Source: Bacteroidales bacterium
GTDB lineage: Bacteria; Bacteroidota; Bacteroidia; Bacteroidales; WCHB1-69
Reading direction: 5' to 3'
DNA: 64,000 nucleotides
NCBI GenBank assembly: GCA_024685175.1
Contig: JAIKWD010000012.1
Coordinates: forward strand, 62,001 to 126,000
This document shows, piece by piece, positions 21,418-32,481 of this stretch. The translations under genes were made by a program, and so were the position numbers. Position 1 is the first letter of the stretch. Every line of letters starts with the position of its first letter. The notes beneath the pieces were generated by a model. It was not told the DNA's origin. It searched no databases and was given only the letters and a program-made list of their open reading frames with translations.

Positions 21418-21993
21418 ATGTCAGCCAGTTCCTTTTTCCTCAGATTATTCGGTTTCAAGACCATCGGTTTCACCCCGGAAGAGTTCCATGCCAACCCCGA
21501 ACTCAAAAAGTGCGTTATTGTGATGGCTCCACACACATCTTATGTAGATTTTCTGCTAGGGCGTCTCTGTATCAAGCATTTGCGCCTTAAGATGGCCATG
21601 GCGATGAAAAAGGAATTCTTTGTGTTTCCGCTCAAAGGCTTTTTGGAAAAAATCGGCTGCGTTCCTGTGGACCGCCAGCATGCCATCCACTTCGCAGACT
21701 TTGCCGTACAGCTGATCAATAGCCGTGAGGAGGTCGCCTTCATCATTTGTCCTGAAGGCACGCGGGAATTGGTAAAACGCTGGAAACGAGGCTTCTATCA
21801 AATAGCCGAAAATGCAGGCGTACCCATCTGTTTGAGCCACATCGACTTCAAGAGTCGCACGATTGGTGTCGGACAAATTTTCCATCCGTCGGGCGATTTC
21901 GACAAAGACATGGAGAAAATTGCAAAATACTATGCGGGTATGCGTGGATTCCGCAAAGGAAAGTTCAATTATGAGAACTTAAAGGTGGAATAA
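21418..21993 (+). CDS. 1-acyl-sn-glycerol-3-phosphate acyltransferase family protein
   Basis: APHTSYVDFLLG (HxxxxD-like), FIICPEGTRE. Confidence 0.85.
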   Translation: MSASSFFLRLFGFKTIGFTPEEFHANPELKKCVIVMAPHTSYVDFLLGRLCIKHLRLKMAMAMKKEFFVFPLKGFLEKIGCVPVDRQHAIHFADFAVQLINSREEVAFIICPEGTRELVKRWKRGFYQIAENAGVPICLSHIDFKSRTIGVGQIFHPSGDFDKDMEKIAKYYAGMRGFRKGKFNYENLKVE

Positions 21994-23100
21994 TCACAAA
22001 TAAATCTTTTCTAAGACCTTTTCTTCATTCTCCCAAGTAAGCTCTTGGGCTGCTCGTTTGCAATTTTCCTTACACTGCGCATAAAGGACAGGATCATCCT
22101 GCAACTTCTTGATTTCAGCCGCAATAGCAGCAGGTGTCAAATCTTCTGCCACTAGTCCCACGCCATATTCGCGAACAATAGCGGCACGTTCTTTCAGGTT
22201 GGAGACCACTTGCGGCGTACCCGCTTTGATATATTCGAATATTTTGTTGGGCAAGCTAAACCTGGCATTATCACTTACGGCACGGTCTACAGATATACCC
22301 ACATCAGCCAAAGAGGTGTAATTGAACAGCATCGCCTGGGTCTGGCGTGGCACAAAAGTAACACGGTCGTTGAGTTTCAGCTCTTGGGTCAGTCGCTTGA
22401 TTTCTTGAAGACGAGTGCCGCCTCCGACGATGAACAAGTGTGCGGATTGTAAGAACTTCATAGCTTGGACGGTCTCTTCGCCTCCACGACCTTCGTTGAT
22501 GCCACTGCCTTGCAAGATGATATTGAAATCATCGTCGGACATGCCCAACGAAGCCTTTGTTTGCGTAATCTTTGGGGTGTGCGCCGGAGGAATATTTCTC
22601 ACCAGATAGGGACGTATTCCATACTCTTTTTCATACTGGTCCACAATAGACTGGCTGACGGTAATAACTGTTTTCAATTTGGGGAAACAATGTCTCTCTA
22701 TGCGAGTCCAAACCCAACGGGAACATGGGTTTTGAACCACGGAGATCTCTCCGCAGAAATACTCGTGACTATCGTATACCAGACGTTTGCGACGGATACG
22801 GCTCACGAGGGTGTTCGGCCAAAGAGTGTCAAGATCATTCGCAATAAGCACATCGCATTTTTTGAAGAGGAGATACATCAACAGGCGAATGTTGTATTCG
22901 GCATAGAAGAGCGGTCCCCTGCGGAACAAAAGACGCATCCTGTGAGTATGATAAGGCCGAGGTTCTAATTTTGGGGAGTCGCCATAACAACGACCCACGA
23001 GGGTTACCTCGTAACCGTTACGAATAAGGAAACGCGCAACTTTGTCCACACGAGAGTCGGTGAACAAATCGTTGGTGACCGATAAGATGGCCTTCCTCAT
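21994..23100 (-). CDS. Family 4-like glycosyltransferase
   Basis: Likely start MRKAILSVTNDLF at 23100; track start at 23190 would overlap secA; YDSHEYF, GRGGEETVQAMKFL, SLPNKIFEYIKAGTP. Confidence 0.85.
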   Translation of the reverse strand: MRKAILSVTNDLFTDSRVDKVARFLIRNGYEVTLVGRCYGDSPKLEPRPYHTHRMRLLFRRGPLFYAEYNIRLLMYLLFKKCDVLIANDLDTLWPNTLVSRIRRKRLVYDSHEYFCGEISVVQNPCSRWVWTRIERHCFPKLKTVITVSQSIVDQYEKEYGIRPYLVRNIPPAHTPKITQTKASLGMSDDDFNIILQGSGINEGRGGEETVQAMKFLQSAHLFIVGGGTRLQEIKRLTQELKLNDRVTFVPRQTQAMLFNYTSLADVGISVDRAVSDNARFSLPNKIFEYIKAGTPQVVSNLKERAAIVREYGVGLVAEDLTPAAIAAEIKKLQDDPVLYAQCKENCKRAAQELTWENEEKVLEKIYL

Positions 23101-23101
23101 G

Positions 23102-26100
23102 TTATGCTTCAATACGGCCGTGGCAGTTCTTGTACTTCTTGCCGCTACCGCAAGGGCAAGGATCGTTGCGACCCACTTTTTTCTCCACACGGATGGGTTG
23201 GCTGCCCTTGCCGCCAGGGGCCACCTGACGACCTCCGCCAGCCACTTCTTCGCGGCCCGTCGTTAGTTTCTTGGCTTCTGATTGCGGAAGTTCAGCCTCA
23301 CGAACCTGTTGTTGTGACTCTTCTAATGATGGAATGCGACCCTTGTTCAAATAACTCACGATCTCTTGGCTGATTCTTACCAGCAACTGGTCAAAAAGGT
23401 TGAAAGATTCCAATTTGTATATCAACAACGGGTCTTTCTGCTCGTATGAAGCGTTCTGAACACTTTCTTTCAAGTCATCCATGGCACGGAGGTGCTCTTT
23501 CCATGCGTTGTCAATAACGGCAAGCGTGATTCCCTTCTCAAAAGACAAGCCCACTTCGCGGCCCTTGGTCTCATAGCACTTTTTCAGAGGGGCAACGATA
23601 CTGATGTTCTTGATGCCATCGGTAAACGGAATGGCGATATTCTGGAAGCGGTCGCCATGCTCAAGGTAGACACGCTCCATCACCGGATAGGCCTGATCGC
23701 TAATCTGTTGCAGTTTGTTCTTGTAATGTTCGTACACAACAGGATATAGTTTCTCGACTAACTTGTTCGGGCGCTCCTGCAGGAAGTATTGCTCTTCGAA
23801 AGGAGACTCGCAACCGAAGGTCTTGATCATATCCATACTAAAGCCCTGGAAGTCCTTGGCTTCCCAGTTTTCGGTCACGACACTTTCGCATACGTCTTCG
23901 AACATTTGGGCAATATCAATTGCGAGACGATCGCCAAACAAGGCGTTACGACGCTTGCGATAGATGGTGGAACGTTGTTTATTCATCACATCGTCGTATT
24001 CGAGCAAACGCTTACGAATACCGAAGTTGTTCTCTTCCACCTTCTTTTGTGCCCGTTCAATGGACTTGGAGATCATACTGTGTTGGATGACGTCGCCGTC
24101 TTGATGGCCGAGTTGGTCCATCACCTTGGCGATACGGTCAGAGCCGAAGAGTCGCATCAGGTCGTCTTCGAGGGAGACGAAGAACTGGGAGCTACCCGGG
24201 TCGCCCTGACGACCGGAACGACCACGCAACTGGCGGTCGACACGTCGGGAATCGTGGCGTTCCGTGCCGATAATGGCCAGACCGCCCTTCTCGCGCACCA
24301 CTGGGGTAAGCTTGATATCGGTACCACGACCAGCCATGTTGGTGGCGATGGTCACCGTGCCCTCGCGACCGGCTTCGGCCACGATGTCGGCCTCTTTCTT
24401 GTGCAACTTGGCGTTCAAGACATTGTGCTGGATGCGACGGCTGGTCAAAATACGCGACAGCAACTCGGATGTCTCCACGGAGGTGGTACCCACCAATACC
24501 GGTCTGCCTTCCTCGTGCAAACGGATAATCTCGTTCACTACGGCGGCATATTTCTCACGCTTGGTCTTGTACACCAAGTCGTCGGCATCGTAACGGATGA
24601 CTGGCTTGTTGGTAGGAATGACGACCACATCGAGTTTGTAGATGTTCCAAAACTCGCCTGCTTCCGTCTCGGCGGTACCAGTCATACCAGCCAATTTCTT
24701 ATACATACGGAAGTAGTTCTGCAAGGTAATCGTTGCATAGGTCTGGGTAGCGGCCTCCACCTTGACGTTTTCCTTGGCTTCGATAGCCTGGTGCAAGCCG
24801 TCGGAATAACGTCTGCCCTCCATAATACGACCTGTCTGTTCGTCCACAATCTTCACCTTGTTGTCGATGATGACGTATTCCACGTCCTTAGCGAACATCG
24901 TGTAGGCCTTCAACAATTGGTGGATGGTGTGGATGCGGTCGGAAGCAGCGGCAAAGTTGTTGTATATCTCATCCTTACGCACCGTCTTTTCTTGCGGAGT
25001 GAGGTTCTCTTTCTCCAACTCGGCAATCTCGGCTCCCACATCAGGCATAATGAACATCTTGGCTTCCTCGGCATCGCGGCTGATAAGATCGATACCTTTG
25101 TCCATAATGTCCACCGTGTTGAGTTTCTCTTCGATGACAAAATAGAGTTCGTCATCGATGAAATGCATATTGCGGTTTTGGTCTTGCATAAAGAAAGACT
25201 CAGTTCGCTGGAGCACCTGTTTCATGCCCGGTTCGCTGAGGAATTTGATAAGAGCATTGTTCTTGGGCAAACCTCTATGGGCACGCAGGAGGAGCATAGC
25301 GCTTTCATCCTGGGGCTTGGGATCAGGATTCTCCGCCAACATCTTCTTGGCTCGAGTCAAAATCTCGGACACATAGACACGCTGGGCTTCATACAGCTTT
25401 TGCACAATTGGTTTGTAGCGGTCGAACTCCTGTTGGTCGCCTTTGGGCGTAGGACCGGAAATGATCAACGGGGTACGGGCGTCATCGATGAGCACGGAGT
25501 CGACCTCATCGACGATGGCGTAGTTGTGCGGACGTTGTACAAGCTCCCCAGTATTGCGGGCCATATTGTCACGAAGGTAGTCAAAGCCGAACTCGTTGTT
25601 CGTACCATAAGTGATGTCGGCGTTGTAGGCGCGGCGACGCTCGTCGGAATTGGGCTCGTGCTTGTCAATGCAGTCGACGGTCAGGCCGAGGAACTCGTAG
25701 AGACGACCCATCCACTCGGAGTCACGCTTGGCCAGATAGTCGTTGACGGTAACCACGTGGACGCCCTTGCCCGGCAGTGCGTTGAGGTAGACGGGCAACG
25801 TAGCCACGAGGGTCTTGCCTTCACCCGTAGCCATCTCGGCGATTTTGCCTTCGTGCAAAACGATACCACCTATCAACTGCACATCGTAGTGGCACATGTC
25901 CCAGGTGATCATATTGCCGCCGGCGGACCATGAATTGCGATATATGGCCTTGTCGCCGACAATCTCAATGCCATCGTGTGTGGCAGCCAGATCCCGGTCA
26001 AGGTCAGTGGCGGTAACCTCCAACTCTTCGTTATCCTTGAAACGACGAGCGGCTTCTTTCATGACGGAAAATGCTTCGGGAAGAATCTCGTCCAAGACAT

Positions 26101-26404
26101 CTTGAGTAGTCTTATAAACCTTGTCCTCCAATTTCTCCACTTCCTTATAGAGGTCTTGTTTCTCTTCAATTGGAAGGTCATAGTTGTTATCCAGATAATC
26201 TTGGATTTCTTTGAGACGATCCTCCTCTGTAGCTGTAGCTTCACGAATTTTTTCACGGAACTCTACCGTCTTGTGACGAAGATCATCCGTGGAAAGATTC
26301 TTGATGGTTTCGTAAGCCTCTAATGCTTTATTGAGCTTAGGTTTAAGCTCTTTCATATCGCGATCGGCTTTTGTGCCGAACAATTTAGTCAAGAAATTTG
26401 CCAT
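23102..26404 (-). CDS. secA: Protein translocase subunit SecA
   Basis: [10 protein letters not shown]... start at 26404; [23 protein letters not shown]-terminal SEC-C zinc motif [17 protein letters not shown]. Confidence 0.96.
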   Translation of the reverse strand: MANFLTKLFGTKADRDMKELKPKLNKALEAYETIKNLSTDDLRHKTVEFREKIREATATEEDRLKEIQDYLDNNYDLPIEEKQDLYKEVEKLEDKVYKTTQDVLDEILPEAFSVMKEAARRFKDNEELEVTATDLDRDLAATHDGIEIVGDKAIYRNSWSAGGNMITWDMCHYDVQLIGGIVLHEGKIAEMATGEGKTLVATLPVYLNALPGKGVHVVTVNDYLAKRDSEWMGRLYEFLGLTVDCIDKHEPNSDERRRAYNADITYGTNNEFGFDYLRDNMARNTGELVQRPHNYAIVDEVDSVLIDDARTPLIISGPTPKGDQQEFDRYKPIVQKLYEAQRVYVSEILTRAKKMLAENPDPKPQDESAMLLLRAHRGLPKNNALIKFLSEPGMKQVLQRTESFFMQDQNRNMHFIDDELYFVIEEKLNTVDIMDKGIDLISRDAEEAKMFIMPDVGAEIAELEKENLTPQEKTVRKDEIYNNFAAASDRIHTIHQLLKAYTMFAKDVEYVIIDNKVKIVDEQTGRIMEGRRYSDGLHQAIEAKENVKVEAATQTYATITLQNYFRMYKKLAGMTGTAETEAGEFWNIYKLDVVVIPTNKPVIRYDADDLVYKTKREKYAAVVNEIIRLHEEGRPVLVGTTSVETSELLSRILTSRRIQHNVLNAKLHKKEADIVAEAGREGTVTIATNMAGRGTDIKLTPVVREKGGLAIIGTERHDSRRVDRQLRGRSGRQGDPGSSQFFVSLEDDLMRLFGSDRIAKVMDQLGHQDGDVIQHSMISKSIERAQKKVEENNFGIRKRLLEYDDVMNKQRSTIYRKRRNALFGDRLAIDIAQMFEDVCESVVTENWEAKDFQGFSMDMIKTFGCESPFEEQYFLQERPNKLVEKLYPVVYEHYKNKLQQISDQAYPVMERVYLEHGDRFQNIAIPFTDGIKNISIVAPLKKCYETKGREVGLSFEKGITLAVIDNAWKEHLRAMDDLKESVQNASYEQKDPLLIYKLESFNLFDQLLVRISQEIVSYLNKGRIPSLEESQQQVREAELPQSEAKKLTTGREEVAGGGRQVAPGGKGSQPIRVEKKVGRNDPCPCGSGKKYKNCHGRIEA

Positions 26405-26428
26405 AAAAAAAATGTGTTTTAAAAACTT

Positions 26429-26438
26429 GCAAAAATAC
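26429..26438 (-). promoter_or_regulatory. -7 element for secA
   Basis: GTATTTTTGC on minus strand. Confidence 0.6.
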
Positions 26439-26514
26439 AAAAATTGTGCCAATGAATGAGAGCTGTCAGTTTTCATGACACTGTTTTTTGACTTGACAAA
26501 CAACAATTTTTATT

Positions 26515-26524
26515 GTATCTTTGC
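26515..26524 (+). promoter_or_regulatory. -7 element for queA
   Basis: GTATCTTTGC 19 nt before the ATG at 26543. Confidence 0.6.
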
Positions 26525-26542
26525 ACGCCCAAAAATATCATA

Positions 26543-27616
26543 ATGAAATTATCAGAATTTAAGTATTACCTGCCTCAGGATTTGATTGCTCTCTACCCTT
26601 CTGAAGAGCGCGACGAGGCCAGAATGATGGTTTTGGACCGTAAGGCTAAGACCATTGAGCACAAATTATTCAAGGATGTCATCAACTATTTTGACGAAGG
26701 TGACCTGTTTGTCATGAACAACACCAAGGTCTTTCCTGCTCTTCTGTATGGTGAAAAAGAGCAAACCCGCGCCAAGATCAGGGTGTTCCTGCTTCGCGAG
26801 TTGGACGAGGAGAGTCGCCTTTGGGACGTACTGGTCGACCCTGCCCGCAAGATTCGCATTGGCAACAAGCTCTGTTTCTGCGAAGACGACAGCTTGGTGG
26901 CTGAAGTGATTGACAACACTACCTCTCGTGGCCGTACGCTTCGTTTCCTTTTCGACGGTGACCATGACGCTTTCAAGAAAAAGTTGATGGAGCTGGGCAC
27001 CACCCCTCTGCCCGAAGACATCCAGCGTCTCCGCGAAATCGTACCCGAAGATGAAAATTACTATCAAACCATATACGCTTCAGAAGAGGGCGCTGTCGTC
27101 GCTCCGGCAGCAGGTTTCCACTTTAGCAGAGAACTGCTTAAACGTATGGAGTTGAAAGGCATTGAACGTACATACATCACGCTTCACGCCGGTCTTAGCA
27201 ACTTTAACGACATCGAAGTGGAAGACCTCTCCAAACATAAACCCGACTCCGAACGCATGATCATCCGCGCGGATGTGGCTGACACCATCAACAAAGCCAA
27301 GGACGAAGGTCACAAGATTGTCATGGTCGGCACCACCACTACCAAAGCCCTTGAATCGTCCGTCTACGCAAACGGTCATGTAAAGACGACTCAAATGAAC
27401 GGCAAAGAGGACACTTGGACCAACAAATTCATCTATCCTCCCTACAACTTCATGGTAGGTGATGCTATGATCACCAACTTCCATGCTTCCCAAAGCTCCA
27501 TGCTGATGATGGTGGCCGCTTTTGGCGGTTACGATTTGGTGATGCGTGCATACAAGGAAGCCGTGGCCGAGAAGTACAGATTCCTCACATACGGGGATGC
27601 AATGCTGATAATCTAA
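26543..27616 (+). CDS. queA: S-adenosylmethionine:tRNA ribosyltransferase-isomerase
   Basis: [64 protein letters not shown]. Confidence 0.95.
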   Translation: MKLSEFKYYLPQDLIALYPSEERDEARMMVLDRKAKTIEHKLFKDVINYFDEGDLFVMNNTKVFPALLYGEKEQTRAKIRVFLLRELDEESRLWDVLVDPARKIRIGNKLCFCEDDSLVAEVIDNTTSRGRTLRFLFDGDHDAFKKKLMELGTTPLPEDIQRLREIVPEDENYYQTIYASEEGAVVAPAAGFHFSRELLKRMELKGIERTYITLHAGLSNFNDIEVEDLSKHKPDSERMIIRADVADTINKAKDEGHKIVMVGTTTTKALESSVYANGHVKTTQMNGKEDTWTNKFIYPPYNFMVGDAMITNFHASQSSMLMMVAAFGGYDLVMRAYKEAVAEKYRFLTYGDAMLII

Positions 27617-27646
27617 AATCCAAAGATCAAAAATCAAAATTCAAAG
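27611..27646. repeat. 7-nt-phased degenerate repeat array (ATCAAAA type)
   Basis: ATCTAAA ATCCAAAG ATCAAAA ATCAAAA TTCAAAG; first unit contains the queA stop codon. Confidence 0.6.
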
Positions 27647-27664
27647 TTTTAACCGACATATACT

Positions 27665-28696
27665 ATGGCAAAGTCTTATGAAGCAGCTGGCGTGCGACTG
27701 GAAGCCGGATATGAGTCCGTGCGCCTGATCAAGAAACACATATCCCGCACTAACCGTCCCGGCATGATGGGCAACATCGGCAGCTTCGGAGGCATGTTCG
27801 ACCTGGCGTCCCTCAACTACAAGGAGCCAGTGCTTGTAAGCGGCACTGACGGCGTGGGCACAAAGCTCAAGATCGCCTTCATGATGGACAAACATGACAC
27901 CATCGGACAGGATGCGGTGGCCATGTGCGTAAACGATGTGTTAGCTCAAGGCGCAGCCCCGCTATTCTTTCTCGATTACATTGCCGTAGGCAAAAACGAA
28001 CCCGCCAAGATCGAACAGATCGTCAAGGGTGTCGCAGACGGCTGCGTGCTGTCCAACTGCGCACTCATCGGCGGCGAAACCGCTGAAATGCCTGACATGT
28101 ACGATGAAGACGAATACGATATCGCCGGCTTCACCGTAGGCGCCGTGGAAAAGTCCAAACTCATCGACGGCAGCCAAGTCAAAGTAGGCGATCTGCTCAT
28201 CGGCCTCGCCTCCTCCGGCGTACACTCCAACGGTTTCTCCCTCGTTCGTAAGATCGTCTTCAAAGACAACCAACTTGACCTCAACAAGCAATACGAAGGC
28301 CTGCCCGACACCCTCGGCAATGTGCTGCTTACTCCCACCCGCATCTATGTCAAACCTGTTTTGCAAGTGTTGGAGAAAGTCAACATCCACGCCATCTGCC
28401 ACATCACGGGCGGCGGCTTCGACGAGAACATCCCTCGCGTCTTGCAAGAAGGCCAAGGTATCTACGTGGAAGAAGGTACCTGGAATATGCCCGCCATCTT
28501 CCCGTTCCTCGAAAAATATGGTAAAGTGGAACACCGCGAAATGTTCAATATCTTCAACATGGGCATAGGTATGGTGCTCGTAGTTGACCCGAACGATCAA
28601 AAACAGGTTGTCGACATGTTTGAGGACCTCGGTGAAAAGGCTTATGTCATCGGCAAAGTCACTGACAAAGAGGGCGTCGACATCAAATTAGCATAA
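27665..28696 (+). CDS. purM: Phosphoribosylformylglycinamidine cyclo-ligase
   Basis: [30 protein letters not shown]. Confidence 0.93.
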   Translation: MAKSYEAAGVRLEAGYESVRLIKKHISRTNRPGMMGNIGSFGGMFDLASLNYKEPVLVSGTDGVGTKLKIAFMMDKHDTIGQDAVAMCVNDVLAQGAAPLFFLDYIAVGKNEPAKIEQIVKGVADGCVLSNCALIGGETAEMPDMYDEDEYDIAGFTVGAVEKSKLIDGSQVKVGDLLIGLASSGVHSNGFSLVRKIVFKDNQLDLNKQYEGLPDTLGNVLLTPTRIYVKPVLQVLEKVNIHAICHITGGGFDENIPRVLQEGQGIYVEEGTWNMPAIFPFLEKYGKVEHREMFNIFNMGIGMVLVVDPNDQKQVVDMFEDLGEKAYVIGKVTDKEGVDIKLA

Positions 28697-28698
28697 AC

Positions 28699-29493
28699 AT
28701 GAAAAAAATCCTCTTTCTGTCACTCTGCCTGTTGTGCAGCTTTTGGGGTCTCGCTCAAAGCAACACCAACAACGAGGCGGCCAAAGTAACTGTTGGCATC
28801 CGTATCGGTGGCACAGGCTCTATGTTCATTGTACCCAAAGGACAAAACATCAGTCTCAATCACCCCATGTCCACTTCTAATCGTACCATGAAAATCGGCA
28901 TGACCGCCGGCATTGCCGTTGACATTCCTCTCAACGACCATATCAGCCTGCAAACGGGTCTTTATTACTCTTTGCAAAGAGCGGGCGTATCGGCGGTGAC
29001 CGCCATTGCTCAAAACGACACGGACTATTCCATCGCCTCTGAGATCAAATTCAAAACCCATCATGCCAAGTTACCGCTGATGGTCATGTACCATTCTAAT
29101 CGAAGTTCCAACCACTTCGTCGCCGGGGCTGGTTTGTTCGTCGATTTAGGCATGGGGGGACGAGTCATTTATTCCTCATCGGCCGTTCTTCATCCCGGGA
29201 ACAGCTATCTTGTCAACACCGATTTCAACCCCTATGACAAGGGAAACAAATATTTTTACTATCATGAAACGCAAGACGACCACACCGACAAGTACTTTTA
29301 CGGGAAAGGTCCCCTGTTCAAGCGTTTTGATGCTGGTGTTTCCGCCGAATTGGGCTACCAATTCTCCAGTTTTTACTTGGGTGCTCATTTAGACTTCGGC
29401 GTGCTGAATACGGCTCATCCTGCCTTATGCAAGGACAATTATTTGCAACGGAACCTCAATATCCAAGTGTTGTTGGGCTATAATTTCAATTAA
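28699..29493 (+). CDS. Outer-membrane beta-barrel (PorT-like) protein
   Basis: Signal peptide, alternating beta pattern, C-terminal [11 protein letters not shown]. Confidence 0.7.
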   Translation: MKKILFLSLCLLCSFWGLAQSNTNNEAAKVTVGIRIGGTGSMFIVPKGQNISLNHPMSTSNRTMKIGMTAGIAVDIPLNDHISLQTGLYYSLQRAGVSAVTAIAQNDTDYSIASEIKFKTHHAKLPLMVMYHSNRSSNHFVAGAGLFVDLGMGGRVIYSSSAVLHPGNSYLVNTDFNPYDKGNKYFYYHETQDDHTDKYFYGKGPLFKRFDAGVSAELGYQFSSFYLGAHLDFGVLNTAHPALCKDNYLQRNLNIQVLLGYNFN

Positions 29494-29494
29494 G

Positions 29495-30337
29495 ATGAAG
29501 CACATCGGACCACATGTAAGTGCCACGGGCGGCGTGGAGAATGCTCCTTTGAACGCAGCCGCAGTAGGCGCATCGGCATTTGCTCTGTTCACCAAAAATC
29601 AACGTCAATGGGTTTCGGCGCCACTCACTGAAAAGTCCATTGAAGCTTTCAAGGCAAACTGTGAGAAGGTGGGGATTACCACCGACTATATTTTGCCCCA
29701 CGACAGTTATCTCATCAACTTGGGACAACCCAACGATGAGTTGATCGGCAAATCGCGCAGCGCCTTCTTGGACGAGATGAAACGTTGCGAGCAACTCGGT
29801 CTCAAGATGTTGAATTTCCACCCTGGCAGCCATCTCAACCAGATCTCGTTAGACGAGTGCTTGCATCGCATTGCCGAGAGCATCAACATCGCCCTTGACC
29901 AAACCCATGGCGTAACCGCCGTAATAGAGAATACCGCCGGACAAGGCTCCAATGTGGGATTCAGCTTCCAGCATATCGCCCATATCATTGACTTGGTGGA
30001 AGACAAGGACCGGGTGGGCGTTTGCATTGATACTTGCCACACGTACTCTGCCGGCTACGACTTGAAGACCGACGAGGGCTACGCGCAGACTTTCCGCGAA
30101 TTTGACGAGACCATTGGCGCCCATTATCTTCGTGCCGTACACCTCAACGACACCAAGAAAGCCTTCGCCTCTCGCGTGGATCGTCACGACAGCATCGGCA
30201 ATGGCCTGCTCGGCATGGAATTCTTCACTCGTTTCATGAAGGACCCGCGCTTCGACGATATGCCCCTCATCCTCGAGACCCCCGACGAAACACGGTGGGC
30301 GGAAGAAATTGTAATGCTTATGGAATTGAGCCGTTAA
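29495..30337 (+). CDS. nfo: Endonuclease IV
   Basis: [71 protein letters not shown]. Confidence 0.95.
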   Translation: MKHIGPHVSATGGVENAPLNAAAVGASAFALFTKNQRQWVSAPLTEKSIEAFKANCEKVGITTDYILPHDSYLINLGQPNDELIGKSRSAFLDEMKRCEQLGLKMLNFHPGSHLNQISLDECLHRIAESINIALDQTHGVTAVIENTAGQGSNVGFSFQHIAHIIDLVEDKDRVGVCIDTCHTYSAGYDLKTDEGYAQTFREFDETIGAHYLRAVHLNDTKKAFASRVDRHDSIGNGLLGMEFFTRFMKDPRFDDMPLILETPDETRWAEEIVMLMELSR

Positions 30338-30410
30338 TCAATTAGATTTAAGACATGGAACGGCTTTGAGAAAAAATCACTGCTGCAAACTGGAGCATAT
30401 CAAAAAAAAT

Positions 30411-30420
30411 GTATTTTTGC
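30411..30420 (+). promoter_or_regulatory. -7 element for tRNA-Glu
   Basis: GTATTTTTGC 20 nt before the tRNA. Confidence 0.55.
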
Positions 30421-30439
30421 ACCGCAAAAAACACCTAAT

Positions 30440-30511
30440 GCTGCGTTCTTCTAACGGTTAGGAATCAAGATTCTCAATCTTGCAATATGAGTTCGATTCT
30501 CATACGCAGTA
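30440..30511 (+). tRNA. tRNA-Glu (anticodon CTC)
   Basis: Manual cloverleaf: acceptor GCTGCGT/ACGCAGT, anticodon stem CAAGA/TCTTG with loop TTCTCAA, T-arm ATGAG TTCGATT CTCAT; D-arm layout as in tRNA-Glu; no encoded CCA. Confidence 0.88.
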
Positions 30512-30520
30512 CACACACCA

Positions 30521-30549
30521 AACGCCTTTCAAAAGAAGGCGTTTTTTTT
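30521..30549 (+). terminator. Intrinsic terminator of tRNA-Glu
   Basis: AACGCCTT tcaaaag AAGGCGTT followed by T-tract. Confidence 0.8.
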
Positions 30550-30550
30550 A

Positions 30551-30559
30551 TATTTTTGC
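30551..30559 (+). promoter_or_regulatory. -7 element for the aldolase gene, joined to the terminator T-tract
   Basis: TATTTTTGC 18 nt before ATG 30577. Confidence 0.55.
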
Positions 30560-30576
30560 ACAAAAATATTCAAGTT

Positions 30577-31596
30577 ATGAAAAGTTTTGGCAGCGACAAC
30601 CATTCCGGGGTATGCCCTGAAATCCTAAAATCCATTGAAGAGGCTAATGCAGCCCACCAATTGTCTTACGGTGATGATGAATATACAACACGTGCAAAAG
30701 AGGTCCTGAAACGAGAATTCGGGTCTGCCGCCGAGCCTTTTTTTGTATTCAACGGCACGGGGGCCAACGTGGTATCGTTACGCGCCTGTGTGCAGTCGTT
30801 CAATTCCATCATTTGCGCCAAGACCGCTCACATCGCCGTGGACGAATGTGGTGCGCCGGAGTTCATGACGGGTGCTGCCCTGAGAGAAGTTGACACCCCT
30901 GACGGCAAGCTGACACCAGAACTGCTCGCTCCCCGCCTCATCAACTGGGGTTTCGAACACCACTCCCAACCCAAAGCGGTGTACATCTCCCAATGCACCG
31001 AGTTGGGCACGGTCTATACCTGTGAAGAAATCAAGGCCCTCGCCGACTACGTGCATCAATTTGGCATGTATCTGCACCTTGACGGCGCCCGTCTTGCCAA
31101 CGCTGCCATCACGTTAGGCAAGACATTCAAAGAGATGACCGTAGACTGCGGAGTGGACATTATGAGCTTCGGCGGCACAAAAAACGGCTTGCTGATGTGC
31201 GAGGCGGTCATCGCCTTCCGTCCCGAACTGGCCGAAAATCTCAAATACCTCCGCAAACAATGCGCCCAACTATACTCCAAGATGCGGTATGTAAGCTGTC
31301 AATGCATCCCTTATCTCGAACAGGGTCTCTGGCATCGTAATGCCGAAAACGCCAATCACATGGCATCCATGCTACGCTCTCGCATTGAAGCACTTGGAAT
31401 CGATAGTTTCACCCAAAAGACAGAAGCAAATATTTTGTTGCTCAGACTGCCCAAAGATATTACGGAAAAGTTGTTGAAGGACTATTTCTTCTACATCTGG
31501 GACGAGATGAACGGTGAAATCAGGCTGGTCACCTCGTGGGATACCACAAAAAAAGACGTGGACAGTTTTGTCAACGCCCTAGCTTCGCTCATTTAA
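30577..31596 (+). CDS. Low-specificity threonine aldolase / beta-eliminating lyase family
   Basis: MKSFGSDNHSGVCPEIL; LHLDGARLANA; DIMSFGGTKNG (PLP lysine). Confidence 0.9.
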   Translation: MKSFGSDNHSGVCPEILKSIEEANAAHQLSYGDDEYTTRAKEVLKREFGSAAEPFFVFNGTGANVVSLRACVQSFNSIICAKTAHIAVDECGAPEFMTGAALREVDTPDGKLTPELLAPRLINWGFEHHSQPKAVYISQCTELGTVYTCEEIKALADYVHQFGMYLHLDGARLANAAITLGKTFKEMTVDCGVDIMSFGGTKNGLLMCEAVIAFRPELAENLKYLRKQCAQLYSKMRYVSCQCIPYLEQGLWHRNAENANHMASMLRSRIEALGIDSFTQKTEANILLLRLPKDITEKLLKDYFFYIWDEMNGEIRLVTSWDTTKKDVDSFVNALASLI

Positions 31597-31608
31597 AGAA
31601 GGAATCAC

Positions 31609-32481
31609 TTATTTCTTAATGGCCACCAAGACCATTGCGCCGAGGATGAGCACTATGCCCGACAACAGGTTAGTGGTAAAGGGCTCACCGAAAACCAATA
31701 CGCCAATCATCACGGCCGTGAGTGGTTCCAGTGCACCGAGAATCGCAGTAGCCGTAGATCCCACATATTTAGCGGCATACACCATCAACACCAGAGCAAG
31801 GATTGCGGGCACTATGGCCAACCAACTCACATAGAACCAGCTGGTGGCCGTCTGCGGCAACGTCAGCGGCGACGAGGTCAACAAAGAATAAACCAGCATA
31901 CCCAAAGTGCAGTATATCAAGACATAGAAATTGATTTTGAAAGAGGACATCTGCAGATTGCTACGATCCACCAAGATAATGTACAAGGCATACGACAAGG
32001 CCGAAGCCAGCACAAGGATAACGCCCACGATTGGAAGCTTGCCGGAGTCACCGCTCCAATACAACAACACCACGCCTGCCGCGGACAAAATCAAAGCCAA
32101 GATAGTCGCCCAATGTACTTTTTCGTGGAAAAAGACAAACATGATGACGGCTGTCATGACCGGATAGGTGAACAAGATCGTGGAAGCCACGCCTGCCGCC
32201 ATATAGTGGAAGCTGGTATATAAGGTAAGAGAGGAAATTATGAAAAGCAGCCCTAAGCCTGTAAGCGCACGAAACTCTTGACGCGTCACCTTCAACGATT
32301 CCTTCTTAAATAGCATGACTATAGCAATTATGATCCAGGCCAATCCAAAGCGGTAGAAGAGCACACTATTGGTCTGCATGCCTTCCGCATAGAGCTTTAG
32401 AGCACCCAAAGGATTGGTGCCATAACAGACTGCGGCAGCAATACCAGCAAAAATACCAATGTGTTTACGGTTCAGCGTCAT
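31609..32481 (-). CDS. EamA/DMT superfamily transporter
   Basis: Ten-TM-like, duplicated EamA pattern; AILGALEPLTAVMIGVLVFGE. Confidence 0.9.
   Translation of the reverse strand: MTLNRKHIGIFAGIAAAVCYGTNPLGALKLYAEGMQTNSVLFYRFGLAWIIIAIVMLFKKESLKVTRQEFRALTGLGLLFIISSLTLYTSFHYMAAGVASTILFTYPVMTAVIMFVFFHEKVHWATILALILSAAGVVLLYWSGDSGKLPIVGVILVLASALSYALYIILVDRSNLQMSSFKINFYVLIYCTLGMLVYSLLTSSPLTLPQTATSWFYVSWLAIVPAILALVLMVYAAKYVGSTATAILGALEPLTAVMIGVLVFGEPFTTNLLSGIVLILGAMVLVAIKK

Noticed and set aside
23789-25933. 714-aa plus-strand ORF
   Set aside because: Shadow of secA; the secA frame contains all family motifs.
26405-26506. N-terminal extension of SecA in the ORF track
   Set aside because: Canonical start [10 protein letters not shown] lies at 26404 and the extension would cover the secA promoter element.
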